Source of the DNA: Tenericutes bacterium HGW-Tenericutes-2
GTDB taxonomy: Bacteria > Bacillota_I > Bacilli_A > Acholeplasmatales > Acholeplasmataceae
Assembly (NCBI GenBank): GCA_002839095.1
Contig: PGXL01000002.1
Location: 124,001 to 188,000 of the forward strand
Direction of reading: 5' to 3'
Length of the DNA stretch: 64,000 nucleotides
Shown: positions 35,317-45,401 of the stretch, one piece after another
Position numbering within the stretch: the stretch's first letter is position 1
Layout of the letters: the number at the start of each line of letters is the position of its first letter
Made by a program: the position numbers and the translations under genes
The notes under the pieces: model-generated
Seen by the model: only the letters and a program-made list of their open reading frames with translations
Databases searched by the model: none
What the model was told of the DNA's origin: nothing

Positions 35317-35470
35317 CTTCGGGGCAACGTGAAATTCGTGACCGGCGGTATAGTCCGCGAGCCAATAGGCAGACCTTGTGTAATTCAAGGACCGACAGTA
35401 AAGTCTGGATGGAAGAAGGATGAGTCTTTTTGACGTTCTTTTGTCGCCGAAGTAATTTGGCGATTTTTTT
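35317..35470 (+). promoter_or_regulatory. FMN riboswitch (RFN element) with terminator
   Basis: The conserved RFN blocks are present in order: CTTCGGGGCA, GTGAAATTCGTGACCGGCGG, TATAGTCCGCGAGCC, ACCGACAGTAAAGTCTGGAT and GAAGAAGGATGA. A terminator TCGCC (35444-35448) with GGCGA (35459-35463) and seven T follows. Riboflavin mononucleotide binding should favour termination and lower ribU expression. The aptamer runs to about 35424. Confidence 0.96.
35444..35470 (+). terminator. FMN riboswitch terminator
   Basis: TCGCC and GGCGA form a short stem with a 10-base loop, followed by TTTTTTT. Confidence 0.75.
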
Positions 35471-35492
35471 GTAACTTAGGAGGTTAACCAAA

Positions 35493-36182
35493 ATGTCAAA
35501 TTACTTGTACTTAAAAAAAATGCTTTACATTGTTTCACTTTCAGCTGTCTCTATTGTGATAGGACTAGTTGAAATTCCAAACCCATTTTCCTTTTTTGGT
35601 CCATGGGCTGCATTTGTAAGACTTGATTTTAGTGATGTAGTTGTTCTAGTAGCTTTAGTAGTAATGGGACCGAAGGAAACAATTTCTGTTATTTTACTCA
35701 GAAGCTTAATTAGACCACTTATTTTACCTAAAATGGGATTTGCAATGGATTATGTTGGTGAGTTTTTAGCGATTACTGCTTCATTATCTATTTTATTCGC
35801 TTACATGAGCGCACGCAAATTTTTGAAGAGAAAAGAAGAACCTTTACTTTATGTTCTTCCTGTTCAAGAAGAAAAGCTTACTAAAAAGGACTGGGCAGTT
35901 TATCTAGGCTTTGGAATTGTCTTTTTATCAGTTGGGATGTTAGCTGCAAATTATTTCTTTGCTACTCCATTATATTTAAGTATGTTTGGTGCGACACAAA
36001 GTCAAACAAGCCTACACTTTACAGTATTCTCTTATGTTAAAGACAGTGCACCACCATTTACCTTGTTTTCATTTTTTATAGCAGCTTTAATTAGCTACAC
36101 ACCATTTAATATTATGAAAAGTATTTTAATCATATCGATTTTCCTAGCACTAAAGCCAAGACTTAAATATTTAGAATTATAA
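35493..36182 (+). CDS. ribU: Riboflavin ECF transporter S component RibU
   Basis: 229 residues. RibU binds riboflavin and docks to the shared EcfAAT module for uptake. About six membrane helices are visible. The early segment LVEIPNPFSFFGPWAAFVRLDFSDV is typical of RibU-like S components. The FMN riboswitch directly upstream gives strong functional support. A charged loop (RKFLKRKEEPLLYV to KKDWAVYLG) lies between helices in the middle and makes it slightly long for the family. The ribosome site TAGGAGGT is 8 bases before ATG 35493. Confidence 0.93.
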   Translation: MSNYLYLKKMLYIVSLSAVSIVIGLVEIPNPFSFFGPWAAFVRLDFSDVVVLVALVVMGPKETISVILLRSLIRPLILPKMGFAMDYVGEFLAITASLSILFAYMSARKFLKRKEEPLLYVLPVQEEKLTKKDWAVYLGFGIVFLSVGMLAANYFFATPLYLSMFGATQSQTSLHFTVFSYVKDSAPPFTLFSFFIAALISYTPFNIMKSILIISIFLALKPRLKYLEL

Positions 36183-36186
36183 ATCG

Positions 36187-36195
36187 TGTTATAAT
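36187..36195 (+). promoter_or_regulatory. Extended -10 promoter before the 36213 gene
   Basis: TGT then TATAAT (36190-36195) just after the ribU stop. No clear -35. If used, the leader is very short. Confidence 0.45.
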
Positions 36196-36212
36196 AATCC
36201 TGAGGTAAATAA

Positions 36213-36680
36213 ATGAAATTTATAGATCAAATGAAATTACCTATACATAAGGATGACTTAATGCCCGTCATCAGACAGGGCATTTTTATGTCATTTACCG
36301 GAGGGTTATTAATCGGTGCACTTCATGCATTCTTTTCCTTTCAATTTGGGTTCTCACTCACTTGGTTATTCTTACTTATACTTGCACATATAACTGCAAG
36401 TAGAATTCGAAGATCATATAATGAATATCATTTGATTTATTCTATTTTGAGCGTATTTTTCTTTTTCCTAGCATATTATTTAATGTCAATCACCTTAAGT
36501 CTAGGCATGCTTTTCCTATACGATGCGCTAGTAACAAACTTTATCCTTCAAGTCATCAAACCATTTCAATATTTTTATTTTATGAACCCATTTTCTAGTC
36601 AATTTTTTAGTATTGATAATATGCTAATGCTCTTGTTCTTTTTTATTGGGACATATTATGCATTTAGATATAGTAAGTAA
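36213..36680 (+). CDS. Hypothetical multi-pass membrane protein
   Basis: 155 residues with about four hydrophobic helices (near 25-45, 47-60, 75-100 and 130-152). I do not recognise a family. GAGG lies 8-9 bases before ATG 36213. A terminator-like hairpin sits within codons 16-26, so either it attenuates this gene or the true start is a later methionine such as Met26. It lies 30 bases after ribU and ends without a visible terminator before the eno promoter. A membrane helper of vitamin uptake is possible but unsupported. Confidence 0.6.
   Translation: MKFIDQMKLPIHKDDLMPVIRQGIFMSFTGGLLIGALHAFFSFQFGFSLTWLFLLILAHITASRIRRSYNEYHLIYSILSVFFFFLAYYLMSITLSLGMLFLYDALVTNFILQVIKPFQYFYFMNPFSSQFFSIDNMLMLLFFFIGTYYAFRYSK
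36260..36288 (+). terminator. Terminator-like hairpin inside the start of the 36213 gene
   Basis: AATGCCCGTC pairs with GACAGGGCATT (one bulged A) around ATCA, then TTTTTATG. It has the form of an intrinsic terminator, located within the coding region. Confidence 0.5.
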
Positions 36681-36720
36681 ACGTTTTTATTGCCAATAAT
36701 CTTTTAAACAAAGAATTATT

Positions 36721-36729
36721 TGGTATAAT
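36721..36729 (+). promoter_or_regulatory. Extended -10 promoter of eno
   Basis: TGG followed by TATAAT (36724-36729). TTTAAA at 36703-36708 gives only a 15-base spacer. Confidence 0.55.
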
Positions 36730-36766
36730 GAATAGTAGTAAACAAACAGGCAAAAAAACTAAATAA

Positions 36767-38074
<1,308 letters not shown>

Positions 38075-38090
38075 TTTATTTATAACTTTA

Positions 38091-38127
38091 AAAAGGTGTC
38101 AGACAACAATGTCTACACCTTTTTTTG
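38091..38127 (+). terminator. Intrinsic terminator after eno
   Basis: AAAGGTGT-AGACA pairs with TGTCT-ACACCTTT around ACAA, followed by T run (38121-38127). Confidence 0.85.
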
Positions 38128-38137
38128 TTGAAATGAG

Positions 38138-38146
38138 TGTTATAAT
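38138..38146 (+). promoter_or_regulatory. Extended -10 promoter of the GDPD gene
   Basis: TGT then TATAAT (38141-38146). No convincing -35 since the eno terminator lies there. Confidence 0.5.
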
Positions 38147-38169
38147 AGAGTTGAATACTTGAGGTTTCT

Positions 38170-40008
38170 ATGAAAAAAACATTTATCGACACTTATCGAA
38201 GCTTGACGTATAATTTAAGAACTCTATTCTTTTTTGAAGTCATTTACCGAGTCATTGGTTTACTCGTTATTTTTCCGTTAGGTCAGCTATTATTTCATCT
38301 CTCTATACGCTTATCTGGTTATGCTTATATAACAAATAGTCTTCTATTCACATACCTTGTTAAACCTTCAACCATTATCATTTTTTTAATCATGGGTATA
38401 TTTTTAGCGATTTATATTGTAATTGAACTCGTATTTTTATCATTAATCTTTGATTTTGGTTATCATGAAAAAAATATCTCATTTAAAAATCTATTGATCT
38501 ATGGCTCAAAGAAATTACTTGAAACCGTTAAAATATATCGTTTAAGAATTATTGGACCAGCGTTTTTATTTATTATATTGGTTGAACTATTCCATATTGT
38601 AGGGATTGCATCAACATTCAATATGCCAGATGAACTCATTGTTGAAATCAACAAATCGATTTATATGCAATTAGGATTTTATAGTTTAATTATTTTTTTA
38701 GGCTTTTTATTCATAGAAACTATTTTTACAATCAATTTATATACAATTGAAAAAATACCGACAAAAAGGGCTATCGAAGAAAGTCAAACCATGCTCAAGA
38801 AAAAAAGATTAGAGATGGTTTTAGAGTTTATCGGTTTAAATATTATTTTGAACGGTATTCTCTATTTAATCTATGCCCTAATCATTATTTTAATTGGTTT
38901 CGCTGTATCGATTATTAAGGGTGAAATCTACACGTTATCAGTGATTCTAACCCTTCTTTATTCACTATATTTAATTATTGGTTTTTTAGCAACCATTACA
39001 TTGATTCCAATCAATTACGCGATGATCTCCTCATGGTATTATGAAGCAAGAGAAAAAATGGGCTTCTTACCAACAGCAATTCCTAAAAAGAAAATATCTC
39101 CTAAATTGATTAACCTAAAGCGCGTTAGAAGAACGACGTTTGCTGCTATTTTCATTATTTCATTAATCAATATATCAAGCATCATTACACTACTTCAAAC
39201 GCCAAAGGTTCAAATCGAATTATTTAACTACGCTGAAATTGTTGCACATCGAGGATCTTCATTTGACGCTCCTGAAAATACTTTAGCTGCGGTTGAATTA
39301 GCGATAGAGCAGGGTGTCGATGCAGTTGAAATTGATGTCAGAGAAACAAGCGACTTAATTCCTATTTTATTTCATGACAGAACTACAGGTAGAACGACGA
39401 ATGATACCCTAAATCGAAGAGTTGCGAACATGACTCTAGCTGAAATGAAAAGCCTAGATGCGGGATCTTGGTTTTCTCCTGATTTTGCAGATGAAAAGGT
39501 TCCAACACTAGAGGAAACCATTATTAGAGTGGATAAACGAGTGGTTATGTTTATTGAGATGAAGGTCTATAGTCAAACGATAGAAGAAAGTGTATTATCA
39601 TTAATCGAACAATATGATATAGTGAATCAAGTTGTTTTACTTTCGTTTTCAAGAGATCAAATTAGAAGAATAAAGCAAATCAACCCAGATGTAAAAACAC
39701 TACTTTTAGTTTCAACCTTTTATGGAGATATTAGCCTACTTGCTGCAGCAGAGGATATTGATTACTTTGGCTTCTCAGAATTTTTCTTTATGAGAAATGA
39801 GGCCTTTGTTAAGCTGATCCATGAAAACAATAAAAAGGTTTACGTATGGACAGTGAATGATGATGCAAAAATAGAAGAGGTTATTTCAAGAGATGCTGAT
39901 GGTGTAATCACCGATAGACCAGTTCGTGCAAGAGAAATTGCATATTCTAGAAATACAACAGATATATTAGTAGAAATCTTAAGGAGATTCTTTAGAGTGG
40001 ATAATTAA
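38170..40008 (+). CDS. Glycerophosphodiester phosphodiesterase with N-terminal membrane domain
   Basis: 612 residues. Residues 15-335 contain about six to seven membrane helices (the GPDPase membrane domain). Residues 355-590 are the GDPD TIM barrel with VAHRGSSFDAPENT (catalytic histidine near 359), VEIDVRETSD and FHDRTTGRTT, and the final VNDDAKIEEVISRDADGVITDRP. It hydrolyses glycerophosphodiesters from lipid breakdown to glycerol 3-phosphate and alcohols, probably at the membrane. Single gene, ending at a terminator shared with the anion permease gene. Confidence 0.93.
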   Translation: MKKTFIDTYRSLTYNLRTLFFFEVIYRVIGLLVIFPLGQLLFHLSIRLSGYAYITNSLLFTYLVKPSTIIIFLIMGIFLAIYIVIELVFLSLIFDFGYHEKNISFKNLLIYGSKKLLETVKIYRLRIIGPAFLFIILVELFHIVGIASTFNMPDELIVEINKSIYMQLGFYSLIIFLGFLFIETIFTINLYTIEKIPTKRAIEESQTMLKKKRLEMVLEFIGLNIILNGILYLIYALIIILIGFAVSIIKGEIYTLSVILTLLYSLYLIIGFLATITLIPINYAMISSWYYEAREKMGFLPTAIPKKKISPKLINLKRVRRTTFAAIFIISLINISSIITLLQTPKVQIELFNYAEIVAHRGSSFDAPENTLAAVELAIEQGVDAVEIDVRETSDLIPILFHDRTTGRTTNDTLNRRVANMTLAEMKSLDAGSWFSPDFADEKVPTLEETIIRVDKRVVMFIEMKVYSQTIEESVLSLIEQYDIVNQVVLLSFSRDQIRRIKQINPDVKTLLLVSTFYGDISLLAAAEDIDYFGFSEFFFMRNEAFVKLIHENNKKVYVWTVNDDAKIEEVISRDADGVITDRPVRAREIAYSRNTTDILVEILRRFFRVDN

Positions 40009-40031
40009 AAAAAAGCCAAACGGCTTTTTTT
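40007..40031. terminator. Bidirectional terminator between GDPD and anion permease genes
   Basis: AAAAAAAAGCC AAAC GGCTTTTTTT has A and T runs on both sides. Confidence 0.85.
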
Positions 40032-40032
40032 C

Positions 40033-41151
40033 TTACATTATGGATAGCGTTACAACTGAGATAATCGTAATAAAGATGATCGAAAGAATGGTATAGGTGA
40101 TTAAATAGTTTTTCGTTTCCTTCGGATACTCTCGAAGTATGTATTTGAATGTAATCAGACTTGCTAATGATCCAATAATCGTTCCCATTGCACCGATATT
40201 GACTCCTTGAAGTAATGGTGGCCAGAATTCATGTCTTGTGAATGTTGATAGAAGAACAGCAGCTGGTACATTACTAATGAATTGTGAGGTAATGATTCCA
40301 GTGAAGAACACTGAAGTGCTTGAATCTAATAAGCCCTCGATACTATTTTTAATAAAATCCATTTGACCAAGATTTCCAGTAAAGATAAAAAATGATAAAA
40401 AGGTTAGTAGCAAGGTATAATCGACTCTTTTTAATAAATGCCTTCCATAAATAAGGGTTAAAATGATGGTTATACCTAACGTATAAAATTCTGGAACAAT
40501 ACGAAGAACAGATAGTAATGCATTCACTAAAATGAGTGAATATAAAAATAATTTTTTAAAGTTTACCGTAGGAGCAACTATATTTAACTCACAAGAAATA
40601 TTTGGAATCTTAAGTAATGCAGTTGAACTCACCAATATAAAGCCCATCACTGTGATCGGTAATGTAACCATAATAAATGCTTGAAAGGGAATATCATAAT
40701 AGGCATATAAATAAATATTTTGAGGATCACCCATTGGTGTGAGTGCACTACCCATATTGGCTGCGATGGTCTGTAAAATAATGATAATGACTGCATATTT
40801 CTCAGTCTTTGTATGCTTAGTAATAAAGATTGTAAAGGGAACCAGTGTTAAAAGCACTGCATCATTAGTTAATAGCATTGCCAAAAAGAAGGTTGTAAGA
40901 ATAATCACTAAGGCTATCCATTTAATACTTCTAAAATGAATAACAAGCTTTGTAGCTACAAAATCAAAAAAATGAGTTTCATAAAAACCTGCAACAGCAA
41001 TCATTAACGTAAACATGATAATTAAGACTTTGTAGTTAATATAACTCAAATATTGACTAGAAGGAGTGATGATAAACATAGAAATAACCGCGAAAATAAA
41101 CGCGATTACAAATACCTTGTCTCGATACAAATATTTAAAAATATTCTTCAT
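40033..41151 (-). CDS. ArsB/NhaD-like or DASS-type anion permease
   Basis: 372 residues from the ATG at 41149-41151. A longer start at 41166 lies before the GAGGTG site and is less likely. About ten membrane helices are visible. Two motifs point to the ion transporter superfamily: LLTNDAVLLTLVPFT near residues 92-106 and the repeat-2 type NMGSALTPMGDPQNIYLY near 135-152. Members carry arsenite, citrate, dicarboxylates or sodium/proton exchange. The sequence alone does not choose between them. Divergent from the glycan locus. Confidence 0.8.
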   Translation of the reverse strand: MKNIFKYLYRDKVFVIAFIFAVISMFIITPSSQYLSYINYKVLIIMFTLMIAVAGFYETHFFDFVATKLVIHFRSIKWIALVIILTTFFLAMLLTNDAVLLTLVPFTIFITKHTKTEKYAVIIIILQTIAANMGSALTPMGDPQNIYLYAYYDIPFQAFIMVTLPITVMGFILVSSTALLKIPNISCELNIVAPTVNFKKLFLYSLILVNALLSVLRIVPEFYTLGITIILTLIYGRHLLKRVDYTLLLTFLSFFIFTGNLGQMDFIKNSIEGLLDSSTSVFFTGIITSQFISNVPAAVLLSTFTRHEFWPPLLQGVNIGAMGTIIGSLASLITFKYILREYPKETKNYLITYTILSIIFITIISVVTLSIM

Positions 41152-41242
41152 GCACACCTCAATCATTACATCTCGATATCATTATACGATAAGTTCTAAG
41201 AAAAGGAATAATAAACAAAATAAAAAAAACAATTCAAAAGTA

Positions 41243-41271
41243 TTGATTAATGGAAACGGTTGCATTATAAT
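41243..41271 (+). promoter_or_regulatory. Promoter P1 of the glycan locus
   Basis: TTGATT at 41243-41248 and TATAAT at 41266-41271, spacer 17. A cre-like site fills the spacer and a LacI-type palindrome sits at about the transcription start. Confidence 0.75.
41251..41264 (+). promoter_or_regulatory. cre-like site 1
   Basis: TGGAAACGGTTGCA matches the looser CcpA consensus TGNAANCGNTNNCA. It lies between -35 and -10 of P1, a position that would block transcription. Confidence 0.5.
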
Positions 41272-41275
41272 GTAA

Positions 41276-41289
41276 TTGAAACGTTTCGA
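41276..41289. promoter_or_regulatory. LacI-family operator O1
   Basis: TTGAAACGTTTCGA, core GAAACGTTTC, differs at one base from the perfect palindrome O2. It lies at about +1 of P1. Confidence 0.8.
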
Positions 41290-41341
41290 TGAATCAAATC
41301 GAACGCACAAGCAGAAGATGTTAAAACTCAAGCCAGCTTCA

Positions 41342-41370
41342 TTGACACAAAATCGAGTCCTTGCTATAAT
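41342..41370 (+). promoter_or_regulatory. Promoter P2 of the glycan locus (near consensus)
   Basis: TTGACA at 41342-41347 and TATAAT at 41365-41370 with a 17-base spacer and a TGC extension before the -10. This is the strongest promoter in the window by consensus. Confidence 0.85.
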
Positions 41371-41375
41371 TAAAA

Positions 41376-41389
41376 TGTAAGCGATTTCA
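41376..41389 (+). promoter_or_regulatory. cre site 2
   Basis: TGTAAGCGATTTCA is a full match to the cre consensus TGWAANCGNTNWCA. It lies over the predicted start of P2 transcripts. Confidence 0.7.
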
Positions 41390-41429
41390 GATGGATAGAA
41401 TATGATCTGGATTATATTTTATACAAGGC

Positions 41430-41443
41430 TCGAAACGTTTCGA
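41430..41443. promoter_or_regulatory. LacI-family operator O2
   Basis: TCGAAACGTTTCGA is a perfect 14-base palindrome located about 55 bases into the P2 leader, where bound repressor could act as a block to elongation or pair with O1 in a loop. Confidence 0.85.
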
Positions 41444-41497
41444 TAGTTATTTTTTTTCATTGTTTTTAGGTATAAGAATAGAAATAGGAGGAAAGAA

Positions 41498-44400
41498 ATG
41501 AAGAACGCAGTAAAACTTTTTTCGATGCTTTTAGTCTTAGGATTGTTATTTGTGATCGTTGGCTGCAAACCGGCTGTTGAAACACCAGAACCAACACCGA
41601 CACCAACACCAACAGTTCCTGTTGTCACAGATTTCAATGTATTAGGTGGATGGATGGATGGAGGAGATGGTGTTTATACACTAACAACCAACACGACATC
41701 AAAATTAGAATTCTCATATGCAAAGGATGAATTTCCATACGCATACATGAGCAGTGCAACTATTACAGAAGATCTTTCTGTTTATAAGAAGCTTGTCCTT
41801 ACAGTTGAAGGCTCAGGTACGATGCTACTTAAGCTTGAAACTAGTGATAGCACACCTGCCAAGGAAATTGGCATTAATGTCACAGGTATTCAAGGAACTT
41901 ATGAATGGAATCTGATGGCATCCTCAGCATTTCTTGCTAAGGTCAATAAAGTAGTGATCATCGCTGCTCCAGGAAAAGAAGAGTCAATTGGTACAATCAA
42001 TATTACTCAACTTAAGTTTGGTGTTGATGTTGCATCTGGATTTATCATCAATGATGGTTTCAACAACATCCCAACAAATGTGAATGAATATAATGGTACT
42101 GATGAAATCTTTAACTTTAATAGCAAATGGGAAAACTTTGCTGAAGAAACTTATGTCATCACTCAAGATGGTACAGAATATGATGTTTCATTCACAAAGG
42201 CTGCTGGATTTGAATGGTCAGCAATGCAATCTAGAGTTCAAGGTAACTTCACAGCATTTAACTTTGTTGTTGTAAAAGTTACAGGTACAGCTGGACAACC
42301 AATCATTGTTAAGGCTGCTAACGGTGTTGAAACTAGAATTATCCTTAATGGTGAAATGCAAGAAGTCGTTGTAGATTTATCTGAAATGGCTTTAGCTGAT
42401 AAGAATGCAATTACATCCATTCTAATCTTTGGTAATGCCGGTAGAACTGGAACTGGATCATTTACAATTCATGAAGCATTCATGGTTGATGATTATGAAT
42501 ATGTTGCTCCAGTTATTATTAAGAACGAATACAATGGCACTGATTTAACATTTGATATTCACAATTGGTATGATGGTGGAGACCAAGTTTATGGTATCAC
42601 TAGAATTGCTGATGAATATTTAGTTGAATACAGCAAGCCAGATGCAAACTTCCATTGGTCATATATGTTTGCTAACCTTGATGGTGACTTTAGTGGATTT
42701 GCTAAAATTGAATTTGAAATCACAGGCGTAGAAAATAAGACATTACTACTTAAGGTAGAAAGTCCAGCTGGAGTTAAAGAAGTTCCAGTTACATTTGATG
42801 GAACTAAGCAAGTCTTTGTCTTTGATTTACTCACAATGACTACTGCTCAACTTGAACAGCTGAATAAGATCGTATTATTTGCTGCTCCTGGTGGAATTGG
42901 GTCAGGTGAATTTACAATTCATTCTGTAACATTTAAGACTTCCGATATGGATGTAAATTCAGGTTGGTCATCAATTGATCCAGGTGTTTATACATTCACA
43001 TATGGTGAAACAACAGTAGTAAATTACACGAAGACTGCTGGACAAGAATGGTCAGCAATGCGTACTGATTTTGTTCCTGCAGAAGTTGAAGGATTAAATA
43101 CATTAACACTTGTATTAAAGGGTACTGCAGGTAAATCTGTTTTAGTTAAGCCAAATGATAATGGTGCACTAGAACAAACAGTTAGCTTTGTAGATGCTAT
43201 GCCTGTAACAATCACTGTTACTGCAGATGCTTTTGTTAGTATCATTATGTTTGGTGAGCCAAACACAGCTCCAGCTACAGGTGCATTTGAAATCGTATCT
43301 GCTACATTGAGTTATGTTCCTGTTGATTTCGATCCAACGCTTGTTTATATGTTTAATGCAGCTTGGGTTGCAAATTCAGCAACAATTTATGATATTGAAG
43401 TAATGCAAGATAAGACAATGGTTACCTATAATAAGCTTGCTGGTAATGATTGGGAATGGATGAGAGTCCAATTTGATGCAAAAGATACTGCTGGTTTAAA
43501 TACAATGACAATCGTCATTAAGGGTACTGCTGGTAAGCAAGTATTGATTAAGCCAAATGATAGTGGCGCATTAGAACAATTCATCACATTTACTGATGAA
43601 AATCCAGTCACATTTACAGTTCAAGCTGCAGCATTTACTAGCGTTTACCTATTTGGTGATCCAGGTGTTGCTCCTGCTACAGGTTCATTTGAAATTCTTT
43701 CTGCTTCTCTATATTACACAGCAGATGTCAATGACCTATGGGTTCAAAATGATCCAGACACTTACGCTGTTGTTTATGGTGAAACTGCTGTGGTCAATTA
43801 CACAAAGGCTGCAGGTCAAGAATGGGTATTCCTAAAGAATAATTTCGTTCCTGGTGAAGTTGAAGGATTAAACACGATTAAGATTACATTAGAAGGTACT
43901 GCTGGTAAGTCAGTCATGGTTAAGGTCAATAATTCTATTGAAGAAACAATAACATTTGCTGCAGACACACCAGTCACACTTACATTTATGGTTGAATCAA
44001 TTACCGGTTTAATTATATTTGCAGAACCAGGTACTGCACCTGCTACAGGTTCATTTGAAATTATTTCTACAGAATTCATGTATATGACACCTCCACCAGT
44101 AGATACAGACGTCGTAGTTGACTTCACATTAACAGGTTGGGTTGATAATGATGGTGGAATTTATACATTTACTCCAACTGATGGTAAAAATGTAGTATCA
44201 TATACAAAAACTTCAGAACAAGCTTGGGCATTTATAAAGAATGTATTCGATATGGATCTTGCTAACCATAACACAATTGATATGGTTGTTAAAGGAACAA
44301 TCGGTGCACAACTAATCATTAAACCAAATGATAAAGGTGCCTTTGAACAAACAGTTACATTTGATGGAACTGAACAATCTCTAAGATTTACATTAAATGA

Positions 44401-45286
44401 AGCTCCAATGATGGTATTAATATTCGTTGATCCAATCAATGGAAGCTTAACAGGTTCATTTGAAATCATTAGCGCTAAGGTTCTATATGTTGAACCAGGC
44501 GTAGAAGTTGCAACCGATTGGGTTGATAACGATGGTGGAATTTACACAATTACTAAAGATGGCATGGTTTATGACATTGATTATGTAAAGACTGCAGGTC
44601 AAGAATGGGCATTTATCAAGAATGAATTTGTTGGCGACATGTCAGGATTTAATACAATCACTATGGTTCTTCAAGGTGAAGCTGGAAAGCAACTCATTAT
44701 TAAGCCAAATGATAAAAACATCTTTGAACAAACTGTAACATTTACAGGTGCTGAACAAACTATCGTATTTACATTAACAGAAACACCAGTTAAAATTCTA
44801 ATCTTTGTTGATCCAATTCTTGGTAGCTTAACAGGTTCATTTGAAATTAGATCTACTAAGTTATCTTATGTTGAACCAGCTCCTCTCGATCAAGAAATCG
44901 ATGTAAACTTTACTCAAGGTTGGGTTGATAATGATGGTGGAATCTACACATTTACACCAACTGATGGTAAAAATGTCGTTTCATACACAAAGACTGCAGG
45001 ACAAGAATGGGCTTTCATGAAGTACACATTTGAAGATAATCTTGCAAATCATAACACAATTACAATGGTTGTTAAAGGAACAAACGGTGCACAATTAATT
45101 ATTAAGCCAAATGATAGTGGTGCATATGAACAAACAGTTACATTTGATGGAACTGAACAAACATTTACATTCACACTTACAACTGCTCCAATGAACGTAT
45201 TGATTTTCGTTGATCCAATTAATGGCAGTTTAACAGGTACATTTGAAATCGTATCTGCAATTGTTTCATACGAACCAGGTGCATAA
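41498..45286 (+). CDS. Very large surface lipoprotein of about nine tandem beta-rich modules
   Basis: 1262 residues. The signal peptide ends in a lipobox with VIVGC (cysteine near 25), followed by a PTPTP linker. Then come about nine related modules starting near residues 50, 208, 355, 489, 621, 747, 881, 1007 and 1142, each about 126-158 long. The shared pattern is a W-rich start (GWVDNDGGIYT), YTKxAGQEW(A/S), a GTAGKxxxIKPND segment, an EQTVTF strand and GSFEI near the end. The last modules are nearly identical in places. A carbohydrate-binding role is suggested by the beta-rich form and locus, but no known CBM family is recognised. Ribosome site AGGAGG; first gene of the operon. Confidence 0.85.
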   Translation: MKNAVKLFSMLLVLGLLFVIVGCKPAVETPEPTPTPTPTVPVVTDFNVLGGWMDGGDGVYTLTTNTTSKLEFSYAKDEFPYAYMSSATITEDLSVYKKLVLTVEGSGTMLLKLETSDSTPAKEIGINVTGIQGTYEWNLMASSAFLAKVNKVVIIAAPGKEESIGTINITQLKFGVDVASGFIINDGFNNIPTNVNEYNGTDEIFNFNSKWENFAEETYVITQDGTEYDVSFTKAAGFEWSAMQSRVQGNFTAFNFVVVKVTGTAGQPIIVKAANGVETRIILNGEMQEVVVDLSEMALADKNAITSILIFGNAGRTGTGSFTIHEAFMVDDYEYVAPVIIKNEYNGTDLTFDIHNWYDGGDQVYGITRIADEYLVEYSKPDANFHWSYMFANLDGDFSGFAKIEFEITGVENKTLLLKVESPAGVKEVPVTFDGTKQVFVFDLLTMTTAQLEQLNKIVLFAAPGGIGSGEFTIHSVTFKTSDMDVNSGWSSIDPGVYTFTYGETTVVNYTKTAGQEWSAMRTDFVPAEVEGLNTLTLVLKGTAGKSVLVKPNDNGALEQTVSFVDAMPVTITVTADAFVSIIMFGEPNTAPATGAFEIVSATLSYVPVDFDPTLVYMFNAAWVANSATIYDIEVMQDKTMVTYNKLAGNDWEWMRVQFDAKDTAGLNTMTIVIKGTAGKQVLIKPNDSGALEQFITFTDENPVTFTVQAAAFTSVYLFGDPGVAPATGSFEILSASLYYTADVNDLWVQNDPDTYAVVYGETAVVNYTKAAGQEWVFLKNNFVPGEVEGLNTIKITLEGTAGKSVMVKVNNSIEETITFAADTPVTLTFMVESITGLIIFAEPGTAPATGSFEIISTEFMYMTPPPVDTDVVVDFTLTGWVDNDGGIYTFTPTDGKNVVSYTKTSEQAWAFIKNVFDMDLANHNTIDMVVKGTIGAQLIIKPNDKGAFEQTVTFDGTEQSLRFTLNEAPMMVLIFVDPINGSLTGSFEIISAKVLYVEPGVEVATDWVDNDGGIYTITKDGMVYDIDYVKTAGQEWAFIKNEFVGDMSGFNTITMVLQGEAGKQLIIKPNDKNIFEQTVTFTGAEQTIVFTLTETPVKILIFVDPILGSLTGSFEIRSTKLSYVEPAPLDQEIDVNFTQGWVDNDGGIYTFTPTDGKNVVSYTKTAGQEWAFMKYTFEDNLANHNTITMVVKGTNGAQLIIKPNDSGAYEQTVTFDGTEQTFTFTLTTAPMNVLIFVDPINGSLTGTFEIVSAIVSYEPGA

Positions 45287-45310
45287 GAATTAAACTTTAA
45301 AATCGAATAG

Positions 45311-45365
45311 AAATTGCGAGCTAGTAGCCGGATGTTTAAGAATGCAACTGCTCGCAATTTTTAGA
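45311..45365 (+). terminator. Long-loop hairpin between the large lipoprotein and binding-protein genes
   Basis: AAATTGCGAGC (45311-45321) pairs perfectly with GCTCGCAATTT (45350-45360). A 28-base loop and a short TTTTTAG follow. It is probably a partial terminator or transcript stabiliser. Confidence 0.6.
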
Positions 45366-45401
45366 TTTGATGCATAATAATTGAAGAAACGAGGAAAAAA
45401 T

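Noticed and set aside
35288-35491. Minus-strand frame across the FMN riboswitch
   Set aside because: The sequence is explained by a conserved riboswitch on the other strand and lacks a start signal.
41498-45286. Repeat spacing suggestive of a CRISPR array
   Set aside because: The repeats are 380-470 bases long, coding and imperfect, with no short direct repeats or spacers.
41984-45357. Many minus-strand and shifted frames across the large lipoprotein gene
   Set aside because: They repeat with the module pattern of the real gene, so are by-products of repetitive codon use.
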